DNA of 10,828 nt from positions 1 through 10,828 of the forward strand of contig JAFGHN010000244.1 of assembly GCA_016930115.1 (NCBI GenBank). The letters are read 5' to 3'. How positions within the stretch are numbered: position 1 is the stretch's first letter; every line of letters starts with the position of its first letter. The position numbers and the translations under genes were made by a program. The stretch is from Spirochaetales bacterium. GTDB taxonomy: Bacteria; Spirochaetota; Spirochaetia; ARS1246. Shown here piece by piece: positions 1 through 6,998 of the stretch. The notes below the pieces were generated by a model. It worked only from the letters and a program-made list of their open reading frames with translations. It had not been told where the DNA came from and did no database searches.

Positions 1-744
1 GCGAATCATTCACTCATCTCGGCGTTTCTTATCATCCAGGCGGGGATGGCGGATGCCATGATAGCCGGGGGATCCGAAGCTGCGGTTATAGAGCTTGGAG
101 TGGCGGGGTTCGCCAACATGCGCGCGCTCTCCGTCAAATTCAAAGATACCCCGGAAAAGGCTTCACGCCCCTATGATATCGACCGTGACGGTTTTGTAAT
201 CGCTGAAGGCGCGGGCGCGCTGATCGTTGAAGAGTATGAACACGCCAAAGCCAGAGGGGCGGATATCCTGTGCGAGATCAAGGGCGTTGGGATGTCGGGC
301 GACGCCTACGATCTGGTAATGCCTGATCCCGAGGGGCACGGCGCCTACCGCTCAATGAAAATGACCCTGGACAACGCCGGCCTTTCACCCGGGGAGATCG
401 ACTATATCAACACCCATGGCACCGCGACGCCTCTAGGTGATATCGCCGAATCGATAGCGGTGAAACGGTTGCTGGACAACGATGAAAGCAACTGCCATGT
501 CAGCTCGACGAAATCGATGCACGGACACATTCTGGGCGCAACCGCCGCTGTTGAAGGAATCATCTGCATTGAGGCGATACGTCACGGCGTCGTGCCGCCG
601 TCGATCAACATCGAAAAGCTTGACCCTCAGGTCCCACTGAGGTGCATCAACACCCAACCGGTTGAGAAAAAAATAAGTTGCGCCATGTCCAACTCCTTCG
701 GGTTCGGCGGCCACAACTCCACGGTGCTGTTTACTGCCATATAA
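1..744 (+). CDS. fabF: beta-ketoacyl-ACP synthase II-like (FabF family), 5' end missing
   Basis: This frame is open from base 1, so the gene begins outside the window. The visible 247 residues are the C-terminal part of a thiolase-fold condensing enzyme, which extends acyl-ACP with malonyl-ACP in fatty-acid synthesis. Seen: MIAGGSEA after the position where the active-site Cys (out of view) would lie, the catalytic His of NTHGTATPLGD (window codon 139), the Lys of STKSMHGH (codon 171) and the second catalytic His (codon 176), and the C-terminal NSFGFGGHNS glycine-rich motif. Two of the Cys-His-His triad residues are therefore present. The first ATG in view (46) is internal, because homology continues upstream of it. 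FabF, FabB or a specialised KAS paralogue cannot be told apart without the N-terminus; FabF-like is the best match. It converges on glnA with a 56-base gap. Confidence 0.9.
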   Translation, partial: ANHSLISAFLIIQAGMADAMIAGGSEAAVIELGVAGFANMRALSVKFKDTPEKASRPYDIDRDGFVIAEGAGALIVEEYEHAKARGADILCEIKGVGMSGDAYDLVMPDPEGHGAYRSMKMTLDNAGLSPGEIDYINTHGTATPLGDIAESIAVKRLLDNDESNCHVSSTKSMHGHILGATAAVEGIICIEAIRHGVVPPSINIEKLDPQVPLRCINTQPVEKKISCAMSNSFGFGGHNSTVLFTAI

Positions 745-753
745 CGGAAAGCT

Positions 754-789
754 TGCCGGGCAGGCAGGCGCAACACGGCCCGCCCGGCA
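754..789. terminator. GC-rich hairpin between convergent fabF-like gene and glnA
   Basis: TGCCGGGC (754-761) is the exact reverse complement of GCCCGGCA (782-789), giving an 8-bp GC-rich stem with a 20-base loop in the 56-base gap between two converging genes. The position suits a bidirectional transcription terminator. There is no proper T-run after the stem on the + strand, and only a weak TTTCC on the - strand, so intrinsic termination is not certain. Confidence 0.5.
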
Positions 790-800
790 GACCGGTGCAA

Positions 801-2225
801 CTAAATATCGTAGTAAAGCGCGAACTCCCAGGGGTGAGGTCTCAGATCGAGGGCGGTTACCTCATGAGTCATCTTGTATTCGATCCAGGTTTCAATGACA
901 TCCGGGGTGAATACGTCACCTTTCAGCAGAAACTCGTTGTCACGCTTGAGCGCTTCCAGTGCTTCCCTGAGTGAACCCGGTGTCGTCGGGACCTTCGCAA
1001 GCTCCTCGGGCGGAAGATCGTAGATATCCTTGTCCAGCGGCTGGCCGGGATCGACCTTGTTCAAGACACCGTCCAGAGCTGCCATGGTGATAGCGGAAAA
1101 GGCGAGATACGGATTGGCGCTCGGGTCGGGACAGCGGAACTCGAACCGTTTTGCCTTTTCAGACGCGGAATACATGGGGATACGGATCGCGGCGCTCCTG
1201 TTCCTGCTCGAATACGCCAGGTTCACCGGCGCCTCAAAGCCGGGAACGAGACGCTTGTAGCTGTTTGTCGTCGGGCACGTTATGGCAAGCAACGCTGCGG
1301 CATGTTTGAGTATGCCGCCGATTGCGTAGAGCCCGATGTCTGAGAGCCCTGCGTATTTATCGCCGGCAAAGAGGTTCCTCCCGCCCTTCCACAGTGAGAG
1401 ATGGGTGTGCATGCCGCTTCCGTTGTCGTTGAAAAGCGGTTTAGGCATGAAGGTGACGGTCCGGCCGTACTTCTTCGCGGTATTCTTGATCACGTACTTG
1501 TACTTGAGCACGTTGTCGGACATCTCGACAAGCGGCGCGAAGCGCATGTCGATCTCGGCCTGACCTCCCGTGGCGACCTCGTGATGCTGTTTTTCGATTG
1601 GCACTCCGATGCTCTCAAGAGTAAGCATCATTTCGCTCCGGATGTCCTGCTGCGCGTCCGTCGGCGGCACCGGAAAGTAACCTTCTTTGTAGCGCGGTTT
1701 GTAACCGAGGTTCGGCCCTTCGTCGCGACCGCTGTTCCATCTGCCTTCGATCGAGTCGAGGAAGTAGTATCCGGAGTGCTCGTTCTGATCGAACCTTACG
1801 TCGTCGAATATGAAAAACTCCGCTTCAGGACCGATATATACGGTGTCGGCAACGCCGGAGTTCTGCACATGCGCTATGGTTTTCCGGGCGATGTTTCTCG
1901 GGTCTTTGGGGTAGTCTTCTCCGGTGACCGGATCGCAGATGTTGCAGATCATGACCAGTGTTTTGTGCTGGAAGAACGGATCGATAAACGCCGTATCGGC
2001 GACAGGCTTTACAAGCATGTCAGATTCGTTGATTGTCCGCCAGCCTCGGATGCTGGATCCGTCAAACCCCAGGCCTTCTTCAAAAACAGATTCGTTTATC
2101 TCTCCGATAGGCACCGAGAAGTGCTGCCAGAGCCCGGGAAAATCCATGAACCGCAAATCTACGACTTCCACTTTTTCCCGTTCTATCAACGATAGAACAT
2201 CCTTTGGATCTTTCAGGTTACTCAT
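801..2225 (-). CDS. glnA: type I glutamine synthetase (GSI)
   Basis: Makes glutamine from glutamate, ammonia and ATP in the cytoplasm; the main ammonia-assimilation enzyme, usually a dodecamer. The 474-residue length is close to E. coli GlnA (469). Seen: DGSS loop (55-58), PEAEFFIFDD with metal-ligand Glu134 and Glu136, Glu216 and Glu224, NGSGMHTH with His273, the KRLVPGFEAPVNLAYSSRNRS block (324-343), and FEFRCPDPSANPY with Glu362 and Arg364. These match the E. coli metal and substrate ligands. The C-terminal DIYDLPPEE keeps the Tyr (402) that is adenylylated in GSI-beta enzymes, so control by a GlnE-type adenylyltransferase is possible. The start is the ATG at 2225: AAAAGGAG lies 8 bases upstream, and MSNL begins the family N-terminus, whereas the 24 extra codons of the longer frame look like leader. 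Transcription is probably sigma-54 dependent (site at 2292-2308). Confidence 0.97.
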   Translation of the reverse strand: MSNLKDPKDVLSLIEREKVEVVDLRFMDFPGLWQHFSVPIGEINESVFEEGLGFDGSSIRGWRTINESDMLVKPVADTAFIDPFFQHKTLVMICNICDPVTGEDYPKDPRNIARKTIAHVQNSGVADTVYIGPEAEFFIFDDVRFDQNEHSGYYFLDSIEGRWNSGRDEGPNLGYKPRYKEGYFPVPPTDAQQDIRSEMMLTLESIGVPIEKQHHEVATGGQAEIDMRFAPLVEMSDNVLKYKYVIKNTAKKYGRTVTFMPKPLFNDNGSGMHTHLSLWKGGRNLFAGDKYAGLSDIGLYAIGGILKHAAALLAITCPTTNSYKRLVPGFEAPVNLAYSSRNRSAAIRIPMYSASEKAKRFEFRCPDPSANPYLAFSAITMAALDGVLNKVDPGQPLDKDIYDLPPEELAKVPTTPGSLREALEALKRDNEFLLKGDVFTPDVIETWIEYKMTHEVTALDLRPHPWEFALYYDI

Positions 2226-2233
2226 ATATAATG

Positions 2234-2241
2234 CTCCTTTT
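2234..2241 (-). promoter_or_regulatory. Shine-Dalgarno of glnA
   Basis: Reads AAAAGGAG on the minus strand, 8 bases before the ATG at 2225. It decides the glnA start in favour of the 474-residue protein over an in-frame ATG at 2297 that has no such site. Confidence 0.85.
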
Positions 2242-2291
2242 ATGCATGATCGATGGCGGCAACAATGTGCCGTGATCCTACCGAACATAAT

Positions 2292-2308
2292 TTGCAATTA
2301 CTGTGCCA
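2292..2308 (-). promoter_or_regulatory. sigma-54 (-24/-12) promoter of glnA
   Basis: On the minus strand the sequence is TGGCACAGTAATTGCAA. It matches the RpoN consensus TGGCAC-N5-TTGCW exactly, with the required 10-base spacing between the invariant GG (2307-2306) and GC (2295-2294). The predicted transcription start is near 2282, giving a leader of about 57 bases to the glnA ATG. RpoN promoters need an enhancer-binding ATPase such as NtrC. This agrees with glnA being nitrogen-regulated, but the activator and its sites are not identified here. Confidence 0.85.
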
Positions 2309-2321
2309 GATTCGTACAAAG

Positions 2322-2338
2322 TTGCTAATTATTTGCCA
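2322..2338 (-). promoter_or_regulatory. second sigma-54-like site upstream of glnA
   Basis: On the minus strand TGGCAAATAATTAGCAA keeps the GG-N10-GC spacing of an RpoN promoter, 30 bases upstream of the better site. The -12 element is TAGCA instead of TTGCA and the C after TGGCA is replaced by A, so it is weaker. It could be a tandem promoter, a poised RpoN binding site or chance. Confidence 0.35.
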
Positions 2339-2553
2339 GTAAACAATTTAGCCAGTTACCTTTGCACTTTCGACACAGCCGGTTTCACAAAGCACCTGCA
2401 AAAAACTACCTTTTTGTAGGCATCAACCATCAATAGCTACAGAAGTGTAACAAAAAAACGTCGATCGACAGGTTGCCCCCGGTGCAAGCTACCGGCTGCC
2501 CGCTGTAATTCGACTACTATACTATACCCGCGCGGTTTATCCTACAGCAGACG

Positions 2554-2582
2554 TTGGACTTCGTCGGATTCTCCTGTACAAT
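2554..2582 (+). promoter_or_regulatory. sigma-70-like promoter of pepT, possibly leaderless
   Basis: TTGGAC (2554-2559) and TACAAT (2577-2582) are separated by 17 bases, and each matches its consensus at 5 of 6 or nearly so. A start about 7 bases past the -10 would fall at 2589, the A of the pepT ATG, giving a leaderless mRNA. No Shine-Dalgarno lies before that ATG, which agrees. A second possible -10 (TACTATACTATA, 2515-2526) upstream lacks a convincing -35. Confidence 0.55.
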
Positions 2583-2588
2583 CGGGCC

Positions 2589-3839
2589 ATGAATATTCCT
2601 AGAGATTGGTTTCGGAAACCTCTGCTTGAGAGGCTTCTTGATTACGTTCGTGTATGCACCACGTCGGACCCGCACGTCGAGATTATCCCCTCCACACCGG
2701 GACAGTGGGAGCTTCTGCAGCTGTTGACCGGGAAGCTGAAAGCTCTGGGAATCGAGGATGTCCAGCTTACCGACGGCGGGTATCTCATCGCGAGGCTGCC
2801 CGCTTCACGAGGATGCGAATCTTTGCCGGTTATCGGTTTCCTGGCCCACGTTGATACCTCCTTTGACGCTCCCGGGGAAAATATCAAGCCCCGGGTGCAT
2901 GAGAATTACGACGGGAAGCCGATCGAGCTTGCCGGCGGGGTCACCATTGATCCTGAACATGATGAAAATCTCGCCGCCAGAAAAGGAGACACGATAATCA
3001 CGTCGGATGGCACGACGCTTCTCGGCGCTGATGACAAGGCGGGTATCGCCGAAATAATGACCGCGGCAGAGTGGCTCATTGCGCATCCCGAGGTCGATCA
3101 CGGCGGCGTGGAGCTCGTCTTCACCCCCGATGAAGAGACCGGCAGGGGCATGAACAACTTTCCCAAGGAGAAACTTGACAGCTATTGCTGTTACACTCTC
3201 GACGGCGACGTCGAGGGCACCATAGAAACCGAGTGTTTCAACGCAGAAAAGGCGACGATCGTATTTGAAGGGGTGCCGATACATCCGGGTTCGGCCAGGG
3301 GAAGGCTGGTCAACGCCTTGAGCATGGCTGCCGGATTTGTCACCATGCTCCCCCGCAACGAAAGCCCGGAGGCGACCGACGGCAGATACGGATTCTATCT
3401 CCCGCAGGAGATGTCGGGAAATGCCGACAGGAGCGAGCTCGCTGTGCTCCTCCGGGATTTTGAAGAGGAAGAGTTGACCAGAAGGCGGGAAGGTCTTCAA
3501 TCCTTTGCCCGGGCAGTTGAGGCGCAGTTCCCGGGCGGCCGGGTTACGGTGAAAGCCCAGAAGCAGTACGTCAACATGCGTTCCTACTTTGAAAGAGACC
3601 CACGGATTGTTGAGCTGCTCGAGGAAGCCGTCCATCTCGCCGGTCTCAAACCTGTCCGGAAGATCATACGCGGCGGGACGGACGGCGCGCGGCTTTCTGA
3701 AATGGGAATCCCGACGCCCAATATTTTTGCCGGGGGGCACAATTTCCACTCGAGGTCCGAATGGGCCTCCCTTGATGTTATGGTTTCCGCATGCCAGGTC
3801 ATCATCAGGCTGGCGGCCCTTTGGAGAGAGTCCGCCTGA
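2589..3839 (+). CDS. pepT: peptidase T (tripeptide aminopeptidase, M20B family)
   Basis: A cytoplasmic dizinc aminopeptidase that removes the N-terminal residue of tripeptides. The 416 residues are close to the family's usual length of about 410. Seen in order: LAHVDT with His87 and Asp89, LLGADDKAGIAE with bridging Asp148, PDEETG with catalytic Glu182 and metal-ligand Glu183, TLDGDVEG with Asp205, the dimerisation-domain stretch FEGVPIHPGSARGRLVNA (226-243), IRGGTDGARLS (360-370) and AGGHNFHS with the last zinc ligand, His384. All expected metal and catalytic residues are present. The N-terminus carries about 10 residues before the usual PLLERLLDYV start; no later ATG is near and no ribosome site precedes the chosen one. 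It is transcribed away from glnA and converges on alr with a 21-base gap. The antisense open frame at 2805-3749 is a shadow. Confidence 0.95.
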   Translation: MNIPRDWFRKPLLERLLDYVRVCTTSDPHVEIIPSTPGQWELLQLLTGKLKALGIEDVQLTDGGYLIARLPASRGCESLPVIGFLAHVDTSFDAPGENIKPRVHENYDGKPIELAGGVTIDPEHDENLAARKGDTIITSDGTTLLGADDKAGIAEIMTAAEWLIAHPEVDHGGVELVFTPDEETGRGMNNFPKEKLDSYCCYTLDGDVEGTIETECFNAEKATIVFEGVPIHPGSARGRLVNALSMAAGFVTMLPRNESPEATDGRYGFYLPQEMSGNADRSELAVLLRDFEEEELTRRREGLQSFARAVEAQFPGGRVTVKAQKQYVNMRSYFERDPRIVELLEEAVHLAGLKPVRKIIRGGTDGARLSEMGIPTPNIFAGGHNFHSRSEWASLDVMVSACQVIIRLAALWRESA

Positions 3840-3860
3840 CCGTGATTCCCGGATGCGCCG

Positions 3861-5003
3861 CTAATCCACGTACGTCCGCGGTACCCGCGTGTTGATGCCG
3901 CAGGTAATCTCATAAGGAATTGTATGCAAAATCGAAGCGAGCTCAGCAGCATCCGGTCCGGACCTGTCAGGGCCGAAGAGAGTCACTTCGTCGTACTGTT
4001 TGACGTCCGAGTCAGGCCCAAGATCAGCCAGGAACTTATCCATACATATCGTACCGACAACGGGGTAGGTTGTGCCGTTTATCAAGACCCGGCCGCGGTT
4101 TGACAGCCCTCTCCGGTATCCATCGGCGTATCCCGCCGAAACTGTCGCGATGATGGTACTCCGGCCGGTTGTGAAGGTGTGCCCGTAACTCAACGCAGTC
4201 CCTGCGGGTACCCGTTTTATGAACGACACCGGCGCGCGCACTTCCATCACCGGTTTCAGCAGCAACGGCGGATCCCTTTCAGGCGCGCCGGGATAACCGT
4301 ATGCAGCGATACCGAGGCGGACCATGTCAAACCATGATTCCGGAAAACGCTGATGCGCCGCGGAGTTCGCGAGATGCACGGTCCCGGGAGAGATCCCGGC
4401 CTTTCTTATTTCGCCGATGCACCGGGAAAACCGCCGGATCTGTTCATCGGTATACGCCGTGTCGGCGTCGTCCGCAACCGGGAAGTGCGAGCAGATTCCC
4501 TCCAGGCTGAGCCCCGGCGTCCCGGCGATGAGCCTCGCGAGGACCGGTGCCCGCTCAGGCGTGCAGCCGATCGTCCCCATCCCGGTATCGATTTTAAGAT
4601 GCAAGCGGGCGACTGCGCCCGCGGCTTTGGCGGCAGCGGCGTACCCGCGTATAAGGTCCTCGTCGGCCACCACGGCGCTGATCCCGTACTTGACCATGTC
4701 GATGCATTCGCGAGGAGCTGCAAGGCCGAGGAGGAGTACCTGCGCGGTGATTCCGGCCGCGCGCAATTCAAGCGCTTCGCCCGCCGTCACCACGCCAAAA
4801 CAGTCGATCCCCATCTTCACCGCCGCCTGTGCTATTCCCACGGCGCCGTGTCCGTAGCCGTCCGCTTTTACCATAAGGCAGAGCCTGACCCTTCCGCCTG
4901 AGGCCGTCCGGATCGATGCCAGGTTTGAATGGAGATTTTGGAGATGTATCACGGCCCTGCAGTTTCGCATGGCGGGATGATAGACCAACAGCGCGAGTCT
5001 CAC
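3861..5003 (-). CDS. alr: alanine racemase
   Basis: A PLP enzyme that interconverts L- and D-alanine and so supplies D-Ala for peptidoglycan. Seen: VKADGYGHG with the PLP-binding Lys46, LKIDTGMG with Lys137 (the position carbamylated in the Geobacillus enzyme), CSHF with His173, MVRLGIAAYG with Arg229, LSYGHTF with the catalytic Tyr273, AGYADGYRRGLSNRG, VGTICMDK and the C-terminal TRVPRTYV. One oddity: the residue after TGMG, an Arg in family members I know (Arg136 in Geobacillus), is Thr144. The start is uncertain. The GTG at 5003 has GGAAGG 14 bases upstream, while the ATG at 4970 (MRNCRAVIHL) fits the family N-terminus better but has no ribosome site. Length is 380 or 369 residues. It is divergent from the lipoprotein gene at 5072, with a shared 68-base promoter region. 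Confidence 0.95.
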   Translation of the reverse strand: MRLALLVYHPAMRNCRAVIHLQNLHSNLASIRTASGGRVRLCLMVKADGYGHGAVGIAQAAVKMGIDCFGVVTAGEALELRAAGITAQVLLLGLAAPRECIDMVKYGISAVVADEDLIRGYAAAAKAAGAVARLHLKIDTGMGTIGCTPERAPVLARLIAGTPGLSLEGICSHFPVADDADTAYTDEQIRRFSRCIGEIRKAGISPGTVHLANSAAHQRFPESWFDMVRLGIAAYGYPGAPERDPPLLLKPVMEVRAPVSFIKRVPAGTALSYGHTFTTGRSTIIATVSAGYADGYRRGLSNRGRVLINGTTYPVVGTICMDKFLADLGPDSDVKQYDEVTLFGPDRSGPDAAELASILHTIPYEITCGINTRVPRTYVD

Positions 5004-5071
5004 AAGTGCGGAAAAAGCCTTCCTTAAGTTGATGCTTCAGGCGCAAAAGTGTGTTATTATTGTATACAGAA
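5004..5071. promoter_or_regulatory. divergent alr / lipoprotein promoter region
   Basis: A 68-base AT-rich gap between divergent genes. On the minus strand TACAAT (5064-5059) is a plausible -10 for alr, with only a weak -35 (TTTTGA) 17 bases above it. On the plus strand TTGATG (5029-5034) and TGTTAT (5052-5057) are 17 bases apart, and could start RNA close to 5064, only about 8 bases before the lipoprotein ATG. The perfect 8-base palindrome TGTATACA (5061-5068) overlaps both. Confidence 0.4.
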
Positions 5072-6994
5072 ATGAAATACCTCAAAAACACGGCGAAAAT
5101 TCTGTTTTTTCTCACTGTATTTGTTGTCATAGCCTGTGGAAATGTCGGTTTGTTTCTGCCGGTGGAGAACGAAGAGCCGGCGGTAAGCATCACGAGCGTC
5201 ACAAAAGGCGCCGTTCTGATGCCGGAAGACACTTTTGAGGTCTCGGTAGATTTCAACAGGGAAGAGTATTTCCCTGACCGGATGGTCATAGATCTGCGCG
5301 ACTCAGGGGGAGAGGTCCTTTTTTCGGTGGAGCTCGATCAGGACGGGATATACGAACTTCCGTTGCCCGTCGCGCTCCCGCCGGACCTTGATGACGGCGT
5401 TTACGAAGTCGGCGTAACGGTCTTCCAGGAAGGCGAGGAGATTGCCTCGAGTGAAGCTCTCTTTTTCTTCGTTACTGAAGAGTATCAAATCAGGGCGATC
5501 ACCGCATACCCGCAAATCTTCTATCCCGGGGGAAAGGGTCTGGTCATAGCGGATCTCGACATCCCCGAAAACTCAAATCCATACCTGCGGTGGAGCGCCG
5601 AGGGTACGGAAATTTACGCGGGCCCGTTGATGAACGGCGCAGACAGACTCCAACTCGACGTTCCGGATAGAGAGGGAGTCTATTCTATCCGGCTTGAGAT
5701 CTTCCCGTTTGAACCGGGCGGGTTTTACGGCGGTTCCGGGGAGTCTGAAACCGCGGAAGGTGAGGGCGTACCGGGCTACGATTTCTTTTCTTTCATATCT
5801 CTTGAAGCGCAGTTTTTCGTGTCAAAGACCCAGGGCGGAAGCGAAGGTGAGCTTGGCCCTGAAAGAGACTATTACAGCCTGTTTCATTTCAGAGGAGAAG
5901 CGGTCGATTGGGGTTATCGCGGGACCGGAAATATCGCATCGCCGGTGGGCACCCCGATTCTCGACATCACCCGTGGCGTATTCGGGTTTCGGTTTGACGG
6001 AAGCGACGGTTTCACCGTTGATGAGCTGCTCCTGCCCGTCGAGGACGGTTACGTACAACCCTTTTCCTACTCGGCCCGTTTTGTAATCGATGCCCATGAA
6101 GGGATCGTCACCGCCATGCGCGACGGACGAAATGCGCCTGTTTTTTCGATGGGATTTCTGGACGGCAAGCTGACCGCGACGCTACTTGGCACCTCATCAT
6201 CGGTGGAGCGGCTGTTCTACGAGGAGGTCGGCGCGGAGCTTACGCTCACAGTTCTGCCGGGAGACGGAGAAATCCGGTATCTCTGGTTTGTGGACGGGGT
6301 GCTTCTCGGAGACGACAGAGCTTCATACGAACCGGTGCAAATCGCTCCCGGCGGGCTGACGGTTATCGGCGGAGCAGGCGGGATGCTCGGGATTGTGGAT
6401 GAGCTCGGTGTCTACTACCGTCTTACCGATGCAGGCCCTGAAACTGACGCTGATGTTTTCCTCAGGGCGATGGAGCGCTCATACGGTGACGATCTTGTGT
6501 TTGCGGAGGGTTTTGACGGGACGGTATTGCCTGATCAGGTTGTGTTTTCGGGTGAGGAAGAAAGTTATACCCTGGACGGCGGCTCGCTTTTTCTTCCCGC
6601 CGGAACCAGCATCGCTTTTCCCTCGATTGGCCTTGATTTTGACTCGCTTGTAATGGAGATCGCCTTGAGCGGTGAAAGCCGTGAAGACGGAGGAACGGCG
6701 GAAGCCGGGGGGCAAGCCGGAATTGTACTGAGAGAATCTTCAGACGATACGCCGTTGTACGATCTGTCCGGGGATGTTGTTGAATTGCAGGACGATAGTA
6801 TTCTCACCGTGACCATCGGTGTAACGGATAACGGATTCGTTGCAGCTCACGGTGAAAAAACATACCCTATCGGCACGATCAAAGACGGTATAGACCTGCT
6901 CATAGAGAACCGGGGAGAAAATGGAGAGCTTGAAATCAAGAGCCTGCTCATCTTCAAGAACCGGACGCAATCGAATACAGAGACTCCTCACTAG
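5072..6994 (+). CDS. lipoprotein with Ig-like and LamG/concanavalin-like domains
   Basis: The exact function is unknown. The N-terminus has two Lys residues, a strongly hydrophobic stretch (10-20) and the lipobox VIAC with Cys22, so an envelope lipoprotein of 640 residues is predicted. Residues about 37-135 and 138-250 look like two beta-sandwich (Ig- or macroglobulin-like) domains. A Gly/Glu-rich linker lies at 218-235. Residues about 265-455 read as a LamG/concanavalin A-like fold: FHFRGEAVDWG, FGFRFDGSDGF, LWFVDGVLLG and GIVDELGVYY. Residues about 470-628 look like a second, more divergent jelly-roll. Such folds usually bind carbohydrate or protein; no catalytic residues are evident. The protein is strongly acidic. 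I chose the ATG at 5072 over the in-frame GTG at 5051 because it starts the signal peptide cleanly; neither has a Shine-Dalgarno. It is the first gene of the downstream cluster. Confidence 0.8.
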   Translation: MKYLKNTAKILFFLTVFVVIACGNVGLFLPVENEEPAVSITSVTKGAVLMPEDTFEVSVDFNREEYFPDRMVIDLRDSGGEVLFSVELDQDGIYELPLPVALPPDLDDGVYEVGVTVFQEGEEIASSEALFFFVTEEYQIRAITAYPQIFYPGGKGLVIADLDIPENSNPYLRWSAEGTEIYAGPLMNGADRLQLDVPDREGVYSIRLEIFPFEPGGFYGGSGESETAEGEGVPGYDFFSFISLEAQFFVSKTQGGSEGELGPERDYYSLFHFRGEAVDWGYRGTGNIASPVGTPILDITRGVFGFRFDGSDGFTVDELLLPVEDGYVQPFSYSARFVIDAHEGIVTAMRDGRNAPVFSMGFLDGKLTATLLGTSSSVERLFYEEVGAELTLTVLPGDGEIRYLWFVDGVLLGDDRASYEPVQIAPGGLTVIGGAGGMLGIVDELGVYYRLTDAGPETDADVFLRAMERSYGDDLVFAEGFDGTVLPDQVVFSGEEESYTLDGGSLFLPAGTSIAFPSIGLDFDSLVMEIALSGESREDGGTAEAGGQAGIVLRESSDDTPLYDLSGDVVELQDDSILTVTIGVTDNGFVAAHGEKTYPIGTIKDGIDLLIENRGENGELEIKSLLIFKNRTQSNTETPH

Positions 6995-6998
6995 CGCA

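Larger units (their letters stand above)
2226..2588. other. 363-base glnA/pepT intergenic regulatory region
   Basis: No gene is seen here. The region holds the glnA Shine-Dalgarno and two sigma-54-like sites on the minus strand. Three spaced CTGGC words (minus strand, starting at 2309, 2339 and 2355) recur in it. Further up is a cluster of CTAC/GTAG inverted repeats (2406-2441) with flanking TTTTTGT/ACAAAAA arms (2411-2417 and 2450-2456). CCGGT-N7-ACCGG lies at 2479-2495. An AT-rich TACTATACTATA (2515-2526) could be a -10 region, and a sigma-70-like promoter sits directly before pepT. Confidence 0.6.

Noticed and set aside
520..528. His in KSMHGH and GFGGHNS of the condensing enzyme as an active-site change
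   Set aside because: These positions vary in the family (Thr, Leu or His), and the catalytic Lys and His are intact.
1401..2195. 264-codon open frame on the + strand
   Set aside because: It is antisense to glnA, whose protein matches a known family along its full length; the frame has no ribosome site and its protein no recognisable pattern.
2473..2487. TTGCCCCCGGTGCAA as an NtrC-binding site
   Set aside because: It has one good half (GGTGCA), but the halves are too close together for the usual TGCACC-N5-GGTGCA arrangement.
2805..3749. 314-codon open frame on the - strand
   Set aside because: Lies entirely antisense to pepT, which carries all expected catalytic residues; a codon-bias shadow.
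3877..3889. Perfect CGCGG-TAC-CCGCG hairpin as a pepT terminator
   Set aside because: The stem is only 5 bp, lies inside the last codons of alr (TRVPRTYV) and has no T-run; more likely coding coincidence.
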